Assembly (NCBI GenBank): GCA_018268755.1
Contig: JAFDVW010000014.1
Location: forward strand, 117,344-181,343
Reading direction: 5' to 3'
DNA length: 64,000 nucleotides
Origin: Acidobacteriota bacterium
Lineage (GTDB): Bacteria; Acidobacteriota; Terriglobia; Terriglobales; Acidobacteriaceae
Shown: positions 44,137 through 54,502 of the stretch, in pieces
How positions within the stretch are numbered: the stretch's first letter is position 1
Layout: each line of letters begins with the position of its first letter
Notes under the pieces: generated by a model
Database searches by the model: none
What the model was told of the DNA's origin: nothing
Seen by the model: the letters and a program-made list of their open reading frames with translations, nothing else
Made by a program: the position numbers and the translations under genes

Positions 44137-45147
44137 CTGGCCAGCCCATTGCTTCCCGTTGCTGTGATCGGCGTCGGCGCCTTCGGGCGCAATCATGCCC
44201 GCGTCTACCATCAGCTGGCACAGGAGGGCGAGGCGGTACGCCTGGTGGGCGTGGTGGATGCCGACCTGGAGCGCGCCGACGTCGTGGCCCGCGAGTTCGG
44301 TTGCCGCGCCTTCGGCTCCATCGAACAGCTGGTGACGACGCACAGCGAGGTGCAGGCTGCGTCGCTGGCGGTGCCTACGGTGCAGCACTTCGCCGTGGCC
44401 CGGCAGCTGATGGAAGCGGGCATCGATGTCCTGATTGAAAAGCCGGTGGCGGCTTCGCTCGCCGAAGCCGATGAGCTGGGGCAAATGGCGCAACGCCTGC
44501 AGCGCGTGGTGCAGGTGGGACATCTCGAGCGCTTCAATCCCGCCGTGCGCGCCACCTTGCCGCTGGTCACGCGCCCCATGTTCTTCGAGGTGCACCGCCT
44601 GAGCGTCTTTACCCCGCGCGCGCTGGATGTGGACGTGGTGCTCGACCTGATGATCCACGATCTCGATGTGGTGCTGGCCCTGGCCAAGTCGCCGGTGACG
44701 GAAATCCGCGCCGTGGGGCTGCCCATCCTCTCCGGCAAAGTGGACATCGCCAATGTGCGCCTGGAGTTTGCCTCCGGCTGCGTAGCCAACTTCACTGCCA
44801 GCCGGGTTTCCACCGAGCAAGTGCGCAAGTTGCGCTTCTTTCAGCCGGGACAATATATCTCCCTCGACTACAGCCGGCAGGATGTGCTGGTGTTCAGCGT
44901 GGGCAAAGGCGATACCGGCCAGACCCGCTCGCCCAACCCGCAGATCGGCATGACCAAGCCGCCGGTGGTGGCGGAAGAGCCCTTGCGCGCGGAAATCCGG
45001 GCTTTCCTGGACAGTGTGCGGCAGCGGACGACGCCGGTCGTATCACTCGAAGACGGCCGCCGTGCGCTCGATCTGGCGCTCCATATCGTGGCGGCGATCC
45101 GTGATCATGGCAGCAAGGTGAACCTGGCGGGGCTGCAAGCAAAGTAG
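44137..45147 (+). CDS. Gfo/Idh/MocA-family NAD(P)-dependent oxidoreductase
   Basis: About 336 residues. The N-terminal Rossmann motif is VAVIGVGAFGRNHARVY, the conserved EKPVA follows (about residue 102), and the C-terminal substrate domain has MIHDLDVVLALAKSP. A CTG at 44137 is preceded by AGGAG at good spacing and gives the natural N-terminus ASPLLPVAVIG; the only nearby alternative is TTG at 44149. Genes of this kind often sit in acidobacterial lipid A clusters and some (GnnA) oxidise UDP-GlcNAc at C3. Such a role here is suggested only by context. Confidence 0.82.
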   Translation: MASPLLPVAVIGVGAFGRNHARVYHQLAQEGEAVRLVGVVDADLERADVVAREFGCRAFGSIEQLVTTHSEVQAASLAVPTVQHFAVARQLMEAGIDVLIEKPVAASLAEADELGQMAQRLQRVVQVGHLERFNPAVRATLPLVTRPMFFEVHRLSVFTPRALDVDVVLDLMIHDLDVVLALAKSPVTEIRAVGLPILSGKVDIANVRLEFASGCVANFTASRVSTEQVRKLRFFQPGQYISLDYSRQDVLVFSVGKGDTGQTRSPNPQIGMTKPPVVAEEPLRAEIRAFLDSVRQRTTPVVSLEDGRRALDLALHIVAAIRDHGSKVNLAGLQAK

Positions 45148-45194
45148 AAGCGTGCGCAGCCAGTAGTGGCTCAGTTTGAAATAGTTGTAAAAAT

Positions 45195-45290
45195 TGTCAT
45201 TCCGAGGGCAGTTTTATCGCCCGAGGAATCTGCTGTTTTTCCGCCAACAGCAGATTCCTCGCCGCAAAATACACGGCTCGGAATGACAAA
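45195..45290. repeat. Nested inverted-repeat element, GTCATTCCGAG type
   Basis: Outer arms TTGTCATTCCGAG and CTCGGAATGACAA, inner perfect arms CGAGGAATCTGCTGTT (45222-45237) and AACAGCAGATTCCTCG (45246-45261) with an 8-nt loop. Length 96 bp. This is a known style of dispersed MITE/REP-like element in many bacterial genomes. The rest of the gap 45148-45452 shows no gene. Confidence 0.8.
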
Positions 45291-45452
45291 AATTTAAGTC
45301 CCAATTCACATTGAGCCACTACCGCGCAGCCTGCTGCGTTGACTTCCCTGCCATCTCTTGCCAAACTAAAAGGCAACTTTCGGTTCCGGGCGGCCTTCTG
45401 AATAGGGAAGGACGCCCCTTGAGCTGATCACAGGACCATTTTCCAGCAGACC

Positions 45453-45872
45453 ATGGAATTACTGCTCAACATACTCTGGCTGTTCGGCCTACCCGCCTTC
45501 GGGTTGTGGTGGCTGCGCTCCGGGTCAGGGGTGGGCAGGGGACGCATAGCCCGCATCCAGCAAATCGCGCTCCTGGGTTGCATGCTGGTGTTGTTGTTCC
45601 CGGTGGTTTCGGCCACGGATGACCTGCATCCCATCCGGCCGGAAATCGAGGAGTCCAGCTCCTCGAAACGTATCCAGCAGGCTGCGGCGGATCAGTCTTC
45701 CACCCACTTCAGCCCATTCGGGGCCCCACCCGCGCTGCTGAGCTCGGGACTGGTCTCCGCCCCTAGTTTTGAAGTTCTAGGGCATGTGCATTTCCTGTCG
45801 GAAAGCGCTCCTGAGCAGGCGCAATTTTCCTTCGACGCGTCACGCGCCCCGCCCGCCTTTTTCCTTGGCTAA
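45453..45872 (+). CDS. Small membrane protein preceding RND operon
   Basis: A 139-residue protein. Two hydrophobic helices (LLLNILWLFGLPAFGLWWL, about 3-21; IALLGCMLVLLFPVVSA, about 38-54) are followed by an extracytoplasmic tail with DDLHPIRPEIEESSSSKR and His/Asp residues. I do not recognise the family. It is 134 bp upstream of the RND outer-membrane gene, same strand, so a part in metal handling is possible but not shown. Confidence 0.6.
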   Translation: MELLLNILWLFGLPAFGLWWLRSGSGVGRGRIARIQQIALLGCMLVLLFPVVSATDDLHPIRPEIEESSSSKRIQQAAADQSSTHFSPFGAPPALLSSGLVSAPSFEVLGHVHFLSESAPEQAQFSFDASRAPPAFFLG

Positions 45873-46005
45873 CCCATTGTTGCCGGCCCGCTCCTAGGCG
45901 CTGGGCCCGGCAACATTCCTACCATCCCCGGAAATGTGGATTTTCCCCCTGCATCCGTGCATGCGGGAAGGGCCGCATTCCTTCTAATTGCCATTGGAGT
46001 CAGGA

Positions 46006-47250
46006 ATGCTCAAGAACACCGGGAGGTTTCTCCCGCTGCTTGTCCTCAGCCTCATGTTGCGGGCGCAAGCCCAGGAGCGCTGGAGCTGGGACACGGTGCG
46101 GGAGCACTTCGAACGCAACAATCCCAGCCTGCGCGCCGGCCAGCTGAATGTGGAGGAAGCCAAGGCCGACGAGGTTACCGCCAACCTGCGGCCCAATCCC
46201 CAGCTCGGCATTGTGCTCGACCAGTTTACGGTCTTCAACCGCGATCAGCTCTCCCCCAATAACGCGCAATGGACGCCCACGCTCACCCAGCTGATCGAAC
46301 GCCAGGGCAAGCGCCGCCTGCGCTACCAGAGCGCGCAACTGGCCACCCAGGGCACGCAGCAGGACACCCAGGACCTGGAACGTAATCTGCTGTTCAGCCT
46401 GCGCGATGCCTTTATTCGCGTGCTGGCTTCGAAGTCCATTCTGCAGCTGGCCAGCGATAACCTCGCCTATTACGACAAGGTGATTGCGGTCAATCGCGAA
46501 CGCTTTCAGGCCGGGGACATCGCCAAAATCGACCTGCAACGCGTCGAGCTGCAGCGGGTGCAATTTGCCGGCGACTATCAGAACGCTCTGGTCAACCTGC
46601 GCCAGGCCAAACTCGACTTGCTGGCATTGATGAGTGAAAAAACTCCCGTCGACAACTTCGACGTCGACGGGGTCTTCGATTTTCACGATGCCTTGCCCGA
46701 TCTGGGCGAGGTCCGACGCCAAGCGCTGGCCACGCGGCCCGACCTGCAATCTACCGCCACGGCGGTGCAGAAGGCGCAGGTCGATCACAAGCTGGCCTGG
46801 GCCAACGGGTCTACCGATCCCACGGTGGGGATCGAGTATCAGCGCACCGGCCCCTACAACACGCTGGGGGTGGATTTGGCCATTCCGCTGCGCATCTTTG
46901 ACCGCAACCAGGGAGAGAAGCAGCGCACGCAAATCGAAATGGAACGCAGTGAGCGGCTGCGCCAGGCGGCCGCCACCGGCGTGCTGCGCGACGTCGATTC
47001 CGCCCACGCCGCCCTGGCCAGCCTGCTTGAACTGCTCAAGCCCTATCGCGAGCACTACCTTCCCGAAGCCACCGACGTGCGCGAAACCATTTCGTTTTCC
47101 TACGCCCACGGCGGGGCCTCGCTGCTTGACTTTCTGGACGCACAGCGCGAGTACCGCGACACCCAACTGAACTACCGCAATCTGATCGCCAGTTATCTGA
47201 GCGCCGTCAATCAGCTCAATTTCACCGTGGGCCGCGAGGTGATCCCATGA
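46006..47250 (+). CDS. TolC/CusC-like outer-membrane efflux protein
   Basis: About 414 residues with a signal peptide (LPLLVLSLMLRAQA). The body shows the two-fold helical repeat pattern of outer-membrane efflux proteins: WDTVREHFERNNPSLRAG, NLRPNPQLGIVLDQ, LDLLALMS, then YQRTGPYNTLGVDLAIPLRI and YAHGGASLLDFLDAQREYRD. Start set at 46006 (GGAG 6 nt upstream). First gene of a tight operon; the stop overlaps the next ATG (ATGA). Confidence 0.9.
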   Translation: MLKNTGRFLPLLVLSLMLRAQAQERWSWDTVREHFERNNPSLRAGQLNVEEAKADEVTANLRPNPQLGIVLDQFTVFNRDQLSPNNAQWTPTLTQLIERQGKRRLRYQSAQLATQGTQQDTQDLERNLLFSLRDAFIRVLASKSILQLASDNLAYYDKVIAVNRERFQAGDIAKIDLQRVELQRVQFAGDYQNALVNLRQAKLDLLALMSEKTPVDNFDVDGVFDFHDALPDLGEVRRQALATRPDLQSTATAVQKAQVDHKLAWANGSTDPTVGIEYQRTGPYNTLGVDLAIPLRIFDRNQGEKQRTQIEMERSERLRQAAATGVLRDVDSAHAALASLLELLKPYREHYLPEATDVRETISFSYAHGGASLLDFLDAQREYRDTQLNYRNLIASYLSAVNQLNFTVGREVIP

Positions 47251-48377
47251 AAATGAAACTTTGCTTTGCGTTTCTTGTTTTGTTCCTGCTCTTTCACGCC
47301 GCCTGCTCGAGCGACAGCAAGGCGGCCCCGGCGCGGGAGGAGACCACGCTCGAGCCCGGCATTTATGTGGCGGAACATCCCGAGCAATTCCAGCTGGCGA
47401 CGGTGGAGGCGCGCGATCTGCCAATCGTGCTGAACGCCAACGGCACCGTGACTCCCGATGTGAACCGCACCATTCATGTGACCTCGCTCGGCTCCGGGCG
47501 GGTGGTGGACCTGCGGGCACGGTTGGGTGACCAGGTGAAAAAAGGCCAGACGCTGCTGCTGATCTCCAGCCCCGATCTGGGCGCTGCCATGGGCGACTAC
47601 CAGAAAGCGCAGGCCGATGAGACGCTCTCGCGCAAGGCCCTGGAGCGCGCGCAGCTGCTTTACTCGCGCGGCGCGCTGGCGGAAAAAGACTTGCAACTGG
47701 CGCAGGACGCGGAAGACAAAGCCAGGATCGATCTGCAAACCGCGGCCCAGCGCGTGCACCTGCTGGGCGGCGACCCGCAGCGGCCCAGTTCGCTCATCGA
47801 ACTGCGCGCCCCGGTGGCGGGCACTATTGTCGAGCAGAACGTGGCCGGGTTTGAAGGCATCAAGAGCCCCGATAACACGCCCAGCCTGTTTACCATCGCC
47901 GATCTCTCTCAGGTCTGGGTGCTTTGCGATGTCTATGAAAACGACCTGGGCGAAGTGCACGTGGGCGATTCGGCGGAGATCCGCCTGAGCGCCTATCCCG
48001 GCAAGGTCTTTCCCGGGCGCATCACCGACATCTCGCGGGTGCTGGATCCGGCTACGCGCTCGGCCAAGGTGCGCATTGTGCTGCCCAACCGCGATGGGTT
48101 CTTGCGTCCCGGCATGTTTGCCGCCGCCCGGTTTCAGTCCCGCCGTTCCCAGCCGCGCCTGCTGGTTCCGCTCACCGCGGTCATGCGCCTGCAGGACAAA
48201 GACTGGATCTTCCGCAAAGAGGGCAAGCGCTTCCATCGTGTAGAAGTGCATCCTCGCGGGGAGGTCGATGGCGGCAGGGTGCAGCTGGAGAGTGACGCCG
48301 ACGGCATCCATGCCGGAGACCAGGTGGTGGCGGCGGCGCTGGCGTTTTCCACCGAGATGGCGGGGCAGGGCAAATGA
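47247..48377 (+). CDS. RND efflux membrane-fusion protein (CusB/CzcB-like lipoprotein)
   Basis: A 376-residue protein with a lipoprotein signal (LFLLFHAAC, lipobox Cys). Barrel-sandwich segments GRVVDLRARLGDQVKKGQTL and ELRAPVAGTIVEQNVAGFEG flank a coiled-coil hairpin (about 120-165), followed by a beta-barrel domain (VWVLCDVYENDLGEVHVGDS). It links the inner-membrane pump to the outer-membrane channel. ATGA overlaps on both sides give translational coupling. Confidence 0.9.
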   Translation: MKMKLCFAFLVLFLLFHAACSSDSKAAPAREETTLEPGIYVAEHPEQFQLATVEARDLPIVLNANGTVTPDVNRTIHVTSLGSGRVVDLRARLGDQVKKGQTLLLISSPDLGAAMGDYQKAQADETLSRKALERAQLLYSRGALAEKDLQLAQDAEDKARIDLQTAAQRVHLLGGDPQRPSSLIELRAPVAGTIVEQNVAGFEGIKSPDNTPSLFTIADLSQVWVLCDVYENDLGEVHVGDSAEIRLSAYPGKVFPGRITDISRVLDPATRSAKVRIVLPNRDGFLRPGMFAAARFQSRRSQPRLLVPLTAVMRLQDKDWIFRKEGKRFHRVEVHPRGEVDGGRVQLESDADGIHAGDQVVAAALAFSTEMAGQGK

Positions 48378-51300
48378 TCCAATACCTGATCGATTTTGCC
48401 CTGCGCAACCGCATCCTGGTGCTCAGCGTGGCGGTAGTGCTGTTCATCTGGGGGATCATCTCTTTTCGCAACCTGCCGATTGAGGCCTATCCCGACGTCG
48501 CCGACACCTACACGCAAATCATCACGCAGTGGCCCGGCCATGCCGCCGAGGAGGTGGAGCAGCAGATCACGGTGCCGCTCGAAGTGCAGTTGAACGGGGT
48601 GGCCCACATGACGCACCTACGTTCGGCATCGCTGGCCGGCCTCTCGGTGATCACGATCCTTTATGACGATGAGACCACCACGCTCAACGCGCGCCAGGAA
48701 GTGATTGACCGCCTGCAGCAAGTAACCCTGCCCACCGGGGTCAATGCCACGCTGGGCCCGGATTTCAGCCCTACCGGGCAGATCATGTTCTACACCTTGA
48801 CCAGCAGCAATCCGACCTACGACGTAATGGAGCTGAAGACGCTGAATGACTGGTTTGTGGTCAACCAGCTCAAGTCGGTGCCCAATGTGGTGGATGTGAA
48901 TCCCTTCGGCGGCCCTACGCGTGAGTACCAGGTGCAGATCGATCCCGGCAAACTGGTTTCCTATGGGATTGCGCTGGGCCAGGTGGAACAGGCGCTGGCC
49001 GCCAACAATACCAATGCCGGCGGAGGATTTATTGAGCGCGGGCAGCAGGCGCTCAATGTGCGCGCCGTCGGCTTGATGCAGACCACCGAGGACATCGGCG
49101 CCACCGTGGTCAAAGCTCAGGCAGGCACCCCGGTGCGGGTGCGCGACCTGGGGGTGGTGGTGCAGGCGCCCAAAGTCCGGCTGGGACAGCTGGGCAGGAC
49201 CCTTCACCGCGAAGACGGAGTGATGGTCAATGACGATGACGTGGTGGAAGGCATCGTGCTCCTGCGCAAAGGCGCGGAAGCCGACGCCACGCTCGACGCG
49301 CTGCATGCCAAGATCGCGGAACTCAACGGCGGCATTCTGCCCCCGGGGGTGAAGCTGGCGTCGCACCTCGATCGCAGCGCTCTGGTGCACTACACCACGC
49401 ACACCGTGCTGCGCAACTTGACCGACGGCGTGTTGCTGGTGACGCTCATCCTGTTTCTGTTCCTGGGCAACGTGCGCAGCGCGCTGATTGTGACCATCAC
49501 CATTCCCTTCTCGCTGCTGTTTGCCGCCATCCTGCTCGATCTGCGGAATATTCCCGCCAACCTCCTGTCGCTGGGCGCGCTTGATTTCGGCATGGTGGTG
49601 GATGGCTCGGTGGTGATGGTGGAGAACATCCTGCGCCACACCGAGCTTGGCCTGGGCAAACGCAGCTTTACGGAAATGATTGCGACCGCGGCCCACGAAG
49701 TGCAGAAGCCGGTCTTCTTCGCCCGCATCATCATCATTGTTTCCTATCTTCCGATCTTTACCTTGCAGCGGGTGGAAGGGCGCTTGTTTCGGCCCATGGC
49801 CTGGACCGTCGCCTTCGCCCTGCTGGGCGCGCTGCTATTTGCGCTGCTGATCGCCCCGGTCTTATGCACGCTGCTGTTTAAAGACGGCATCAAGGAATGG
49901 AAGAACCCGGTGCTGCACTTCCTGCAGGAACGCTACAGCCGCCGTCTGGAGTGGTGCTTCGACCACATGAAGCTGACCCTGGGTCTGGGCGTGCTGGCCT
50001 TGGCGGGCATGCTGTTCCTGGGTTTCAGCGGCATTATTGGCTCGGAGTTTCTGCCCCATCTCGACGAAGGCGCTATCTGGGTGCGCGGCACGCTGGCCCC
50101 CAGCACCGGCCCCAGCGCCAGCATCACCATGGCCAATCAGGTGCGCCGGGTACTGGCTTCCTTTCCCGAAGCCAAGCAAGTCGTGAGCCAGGTGGGCCGA
50201 CCCGATGACGGCAGCGATGCCAGCGGCTTTTACAACACGGAATTCTTCGTCGACCTCTTGCCGCGTTCCCGCTGGCGCTCGCAATTCCATAGCAAGGACG
50301 AACTCATCGCCGCCATGGATGCGGAGCTGGAGAAGTTTCCCGGCGTCGACTGGAACTTTTCCCAGCCGATCTCTGACAACGTGGAAGAAGCCGTCAGCGG
50401 CGTCAAGGGCGAGCTGGCGGTCAAGCTGTTCGGCACTGATCTTAAGACGCTGGAGGCCAAGGCCAATGAAATCCAGGACGTGATGGGCAAAATCCCCGGC
50501 ATCGCTGACCTGGGCACCTTCCAGGTGCGAGGGCAGCCGAATGTGAATCTGGTGGTGAATCGTGCCGCCGCCGACCGCTTCGGCATCAATGTCAGCGATG
50601 TGCAGGACGCGGTCGAAACCGCCGTGGGTGGCAAAGCGGTCAGCCAGGTCCTGATCGGCGAACAACGCTATGACCTGACCGTGCGCTATCAGGAGCCGTT
50701 CCGCAAGACGGTGGAGGACATCGCCAACATTCGGATCCTCGCTCCTTCGGGAGAGCGCGTCTCGCTCGGCCAGCTCTGCGACATCAAACTGGAGGACGGC
50801 GCTTCCACCATCTACCGCGAGGGCAATTCGCGCTATATCGCCATCAAATACAGTGTGCGCGGCCGCGATCTGGGCAGCACGGTGCGTCAGGCCATCGAGC
50901 AGGTGAAGCAGAAGGTCAAACTTCCCGAGCGCTATCACCTGGACTGGACCGGCGAATACGAGAGCCAGCAACGCGCCAACCGGCGCCTGGCGGTCATCGT
51001 GCCGATCACGCTGTTGCTGATGTCTTTCATCCTCTACTCGGCCTTCGATTCCTGGAAGTGGGTGGGCCTGATTCTGGCCGTGGTGGCCCTGTCGCCGCTG
51101 GGAGGTTTCCTTAGCCTGCTGCTGACGGGGACACACTTCTCCGTCTCCTCCGGCCTGGGCTTCCTGGCGCTGATCGGCGTGTCGGTGGAAATCGGCGTCA
51201 TCATGGTGGAATACATCAACCAGCTGCGCACGCGCGGCATGGGGCCGAGAGAGGCCGCCAAGGAGGGCGCCGCCCTGCGCCTGCGTCCCATCATGATGAC

Positions 51301-51523
51301 CATGCTGGTGGCGACTCTGGGCCTGTTGCCGGCCGCCATGTCGCATGACATCGGCTCCGACTCGCAGCGGCCCTTCGCCATCGTGATTGTGGGCGGCCTG
51401 ATCGTGGAACTGATCATCAGCATCGTGCTTTTGCCCACGTTATATGTGTTCTGGGCGCGCAAGGACGACAAGCTGCCGCCTCCCGAACTGGGATTTATCG
51501 AGGAAGGAGAGCACGTGGATTAG
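48374..51523 (+). CDS. Heavy-metal RND pump (CzcA/CusA family)
   Basis: A 1049-residue, 12-TM proton-driven pump. The TM4 proton-relay motif reads DFGMVVDGSVVMVEN, close to the DFGx3DGx4VEN-type signature of divalent-cation (CzcA-like) pumps and not the CusA type. N-terminal signature LRNRILVLSVAVVLFIWG, RPMAWTVAFALLGAL, and FLALIGVSVEIGVIMVEYIN in the second half all fit. It exports metal ions such as Zn, Co, Cd or Ni from the periplasm; the exact metal cannot be told. Last gene of the three-gene operon. Confidence 0.92.
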   Translation: MIQYLIDFALRNRILVLSVAVVLFIWGIISFRNLPIEAYPDVADTYTQIITQWPGHAAEEVEQQITVPLEVQLNGVAHMTHLRSASLAGLSVITILYDDETTTLNARQEVIDRLQQVTLPTGVNATLGPDFSPTGQIMFYTLTSSNPTYDVMELKTLNDWFVVNQLKSVPNVVDVNPFGGPTREYQVQIDPGKLVSYGIALGQVEQALAANNTNAGGGFIERGQQALNVRAVGLMQTTEDIGATVVKAQAGTPVRVRDLGVVVQAPKVRLGQLGRTLHREDGVMVNDDDVVEGIVLLRKGAEADATLDALHAKIAELNGGILPPGVKLASHLDRSALVHYTTHTVLRNLTDGVLLVTLILFLFLGNVRSALIVTITIPFSLLFAAILLDLRNIPANLLSLGALDFGMVVDGSVVMVENILRHTELGLGKRSFTEMIATAAHEVQKPVFFARIIIIVSYLPIFTLQRVEGRLFRPMAWTVAFALLGALLFALLIAPVLCTLLFKDGIKEWKNPVLHFLQERYSRRLEWCFDHMKLTLGLGVLALAGMLFLGFSGIIGSEFLPHLDEGAIWVRGTLAPSTGPSASITMANQVRRVLASFPEAKQVVSQVGRPDDGSDASGFYNTEFFVDLLPRSRWRSQFHSKDELIAAMDAELEKFPGVDWNFSQPISDNVEEAVSGVKGELAVKLFGTDLKTLEAKANEIQDVMGKIPGIADLGTFQVRGQPNVNLVVNRAAADRFGINVSDVQDAVETAVGGKAVSQVLIGEQRYDLTVRYQEPFRKTVEDIANIRILAPSGERVSLGQLCDIKLEDGASTIYREGNSRYIAIKYSVRGRDLGSTVRQAIEQVKQKVKLPERYHLDWTGEYESQQRANRRLAVIVPITLLLMSFILYSAFDSWKWVGLILAVVALSPLGGFLSLLLTGTHFSVSSGLGFLALIGVSVEIGVIMVEYINQLRTRGMGPREAAKEGAALRLRPIMMTMLVATLGLLPAAMSHDIGSDSQRPFAIVIVGGLIVELIISIVLLPTLYVFWARKDDKLPPPELGFIEEGEHVD

Positions 51524-51785
51524 CCGGATTCCGGCCCAATGCCGGGAGAGTTTTACATTTCTTGACAAGGATTTATGGGCCATCTGCCGGGGAAAGGTGC
51601 GATCCTAGGGTACGTGGCCTTTTAGGCTTTCGCAGAGGGCCGGGAAAAGTGCGAAAATATAGAGAGAACTTGTCTGCGACCGAGGGGAGTGGACGATCCA
51701 CAGCTTAGGGCCCGAACCGTATGAAGTTCCGCAGGAGAGCAACTCCGGGGCCGGCCGACCGTCTCTAACCCAAACATCTGACGCA

Positions 51786-52916
51786 ATGTCAACGACCCAA
51801 ATCCCGCCGGGTAAAACTGTCCCACCGGCCAACCGCTCCGCGCGCCCCGACGGAGGCGATCTCTATGACGCCAATCGGTGGGAGTCGGTATTCCGGGAGA
51901 TGCACGATGCGCCCGCCCTGCTGGTGAAATTGCAGGACGAGCTCTCCTATTCCCGGCAGAGAGAAGCATTCTGGATTTCGGTCTTTGTGCACATGACCAT
52001 TGTGCTGCTGATCGTGAATGCCACGACGCTGCAACGCTATTTGGGGGTCGATACTGTGCGCGTGGTGCCCATCAGCCAGTTGCAGGACAAGGAGACCACC
52101 TTCCTGGAGCTTCCGCCGGATGCGCAGAAGGTCACCAAACGTCCGGAAACCGATCGCATCTCCGACAAAGACCGGATTGCCATGTCGCGCAAGCCGCGCA
52201 TCGATCCCGAAGAGTTAAGAAAGATCATTGAGCAAGCGCGGCAGGGACGTCCCGGCCCCAGCGGTCCGCCGGCGCAGCAGCAACCGCCCGCGCCGCAGGC
52301 CATGGCGCAGAACCAGGCGCCGCCGCAGATGCAGCCGCAAAGCGCTCCACCACCCCCGCCGCCCCAGAACCAGACAGCCCAGCTACAAACCCCGCCCACG
52401 GACAACGCCGCGCCCAGCCAGACGCCCAATTTCCGCTCCGGGGCGCTGACGGCGGGTTCCGCGATTGAGCAGGCGGCACGCGCCGCTATCGCCAACCGCG
52501 GCGCAGGCTATGGCGGCGACGGCGGCGATTTCGGTCTGGGACAGGGCCGCCAGGCCACCAAAGCCGTGGGCGAACTGGATGTACTCAGCGACACCATGGG
52601 CGTCGACTTCGGGCCCTATCTTTCCCGCGTGCTGCATGATGTGCGCGAAAATTGGTACCGCATTATCCCGGAATCGGCCCGCGCCCCCATGATGAAGAAG
52701 GGCAAAGTTTCGATTGAATTCGCCATTCTGAAAGATGGCCGGGTGGCCGGACTTACTCTGGCGGGAAGCTCGGGCGACGTGGCGCTTGATCGCGCCGCCT
52801 ACGGTGGCATCACCGCCTCCAACCCGTTTCCTCCCTTGCCGGGGGAATTCAAAGGGCAGTATCTCGCCTTGCGCTTCCACTTCTTTTACAATCCGGACGC
52901 CAACGACCTGAAGTAG
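51786..52916 (+). CDS. TonB/TolA-like energy-transducing protein
   Basis: A 376-residue protein. One N-terminal membrane helix (AFWISVFVHMTIVLLIVNA, about 60-78) is followed by a Pro/Gln-rich periplasmic spacer (residues about 155-205) and a C-terminal domain with DFGPYLSRVLHDVRENWYRI and GKVSIEFAILKDGRVAGLTL, the TonB/TolA C-terminal pattern. It could energise the TonB-dependent receptor of this window or others. No exbB/exbD lies adjacent. The 260-bp upstream gap has TTGACA (51563-51568) without a clear -10. Confidence 0.82.
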   Translation: MSTTQIPPGKTVPPANRSARPDGGDLYDANRWESVFREMHDAPALLVKLQDELSYSRQREAFWISVFVHMTIVLLIVNATTLQRYLGVDTVRVVPISQLQDKETTFLELPPDAQKVTKRPETDRISDKDRIAMSRKPRIDPEELRKIIEQARQGRPGPSGPPAQQQPPAPQAMAQNQAPPQMQPQSAPPPPPPQNQTAQLQTPPTDNAAPSQTPNFRSGALTAGSAIEQAARAAIANRGAGYGGDGGDFGLGQGRQATKAVGELDVLSDTMGVDFGPYLSRVLHDVRENWYRIIPESARAPMMKKGKVSIEFAILKDGRVAGLTLAGSSGDVALDRAAYGGITASNPFPPLPGEFKGQYLALRFHFFYNPDANDLK

Positions 52917-53062
52917 CGCGTGCAAGATGTCAGGTTTCGCGGGCCTGATTTGGCCACCTTGCCTCCTACTAGGCGGCCGGGGATTCTTGATAAACTAAGC
53001 AATGGACCTTGGCGCTTTTTTCGCGCCGGGAGCCTTTTGGCTGGGCGGAACATCCAATTTCT

Positions 53063-54478
53063 ATGGCAGAACCACGCACACTCTTCGAAAAAGTCTGGGA
53101 CGAGCACCTGGTGACAGAGCCCAATGGTCAGTCGCCCTTGCTCTACATCGACCTGCACCTGGTCCATGAAGTGACCTCGCCGCAAGCCTTTGATGGTCTG
53201 CGCGCGGCGGGACGCAAGGTCCGCCAGACCCACCGCACCTTTGCCACCGTCGACCATAATGTCCCCACCGAGCCGAGGGGCACGCCGATTCTCGATCCCA
53301 TCGCCGCGAAACAGATCGAGGCCCTGCAAAAGAACTGTAAGGAATTCGGAGTGCCGTTGTTTGACATGCACTCGCCCGACCAGGGAATTGTGCACGTGAT
53401 CGGCCCGGAAATGGGCCTGACCCAGCCGGGCATGACAATTGTCTGCGGCGACAGCCATACCAGCACGCATGGAGCGTTTGGTTCCCTGGCGTTTGGCATT
53501 GGGACCTCGGAAGTCGAGCATGTGCTGGCCACCCAGTGTCTGCCCCAGCGCAAGCCCAAGACCATGCGCATCGAGGTGCACGGCAAGCTGGGCGAAGGTG
53601 TAACCGCCAAAGATTTGGCCCTGGGCATCATTGGCCACATTGGCACCGACGGGGCGACCGGTTATGTGGTGGAGTATGCGGGCGAGGCGGTCCGCGGCCT
53701 CACCATGGAAGGCCGCATGACCCTGTGCAACATGAGTATTGAAGGCGGAGCGCGTGCTGGCATGGTGGCCCCGGATGAAGTGACCTTCGCCTACGTGAAA
53801 GGCCGCCGCTTTGCTCCCCAGGGTGCGGAGTGGGACAGAGCGCTGGCTCATTGGCGCACGCTGGCCTCCGATCCCGGTGCGAAGTACGACAAGGTGATCG
53901 AAATCGACGCCGCGCAACTGGCCCCCTTCGTGACCTGGGGAACCAATCCCGGCATGGTGGCTCCTATCACCGGACGGGTGCCCCAGCCCGCCGACTGGAA
54001 GACGGACGCCGAGCGCAGCGCTTTTCAACGCATGCTGGAATATATGGAGCTCAAGGCCGGGGTGCGCATCGAAGACATTGCCGTGGACCGCGTGTTCATC
54101 GGTTCCTGCACCAATTCCCGCATTGAGGATTTGCGCGCCGCCGCCAAAGTGGCTAAGGGACACCGTGTCCACAGCAAGGTGCGCGCCATGGTGGTGCCGG
54201 GTTCGCAGGTGGTGAAGCAGGTGGCGGAGAAGGAAGGTCTCGACAAAATTTTCAAAGAGGCCGGCTTTGAATGGCGCGAGTCGGGATGCTCGATGTGCCT
54301 GGGGATGAATCCCGACATCCTGCAGCCGGGGGAACGCTGCGCTTCCACCAGCAATCGCAATTTTGAGGGCCGCCAGGGGCGTGGTGGACGCACCCATCTG
54401 GTGAGTCCCGCCATGGCCGCCGCCGCCGCAGTGGCGGGACATTTTACCGATATTCGCAACTGGCGCTTCAAGTCGTAA
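53063..54478 (+). CDS. leuC: 3-isopropylmalate dehydratase large subunit
   Basis: A 471-residue aconitase-family protein. N-terminal [11 protein letters not shown], then [20 protein letters not shown], and [4Fe-4S] cysteines in GSCTNSR (C349) and SGCSMCLG (C409, C412). It isomerises 2-isopropylmalate to 3-isopropylmalate in leucine synthesis together with LeuD. Start set at 53063 by family N-terminus. Confidence 0.97.
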   Translation: MAEPRTLFEKVWDEHLVTEPNGQSPLLYIDLHLVHEVTSPQAFDGLRAAGRKVRQTHRTFATVDHNVPTEPRGTPILDPIAAKQIEALQKNCKEFGVPLFDMHSPDQGIVHVIGPEMGLTQPGMTIVCGDSHTSTHGAFGSLAFGIGTSEVEHVLATQCLPQRKPKTMRIEVHGKLGEGVTAKDLALGIIGHIGTDGATGYVVEYAGEAVRGLTMEGRMTLCNMSIEGGARAGMVAPDEVTFAYVKGRRFAPQGAEWDRALAHWRTLASDPGAKYDKVIEIDAAQLAPFVTWGTNPGMVAPITGRVPQPADWKTDAERSAFQRMLEYMELKAGVRIEDIAVDRVFIGSCTNSRIEDLRAAAKVAKGHRVHSKVRAMVVPGSQVVKQVAEKEGLDKIFKEAGFEWRESGCSMCLGMNPDILQPGERCASTSNRNFEGRQGRGGRTHLVSPAMAAAAAVAGHFTDIRNWRFKS

Positions 54479-54502
54479 GCCAGCGCAGTCACGAGGAAGA
54501 TC

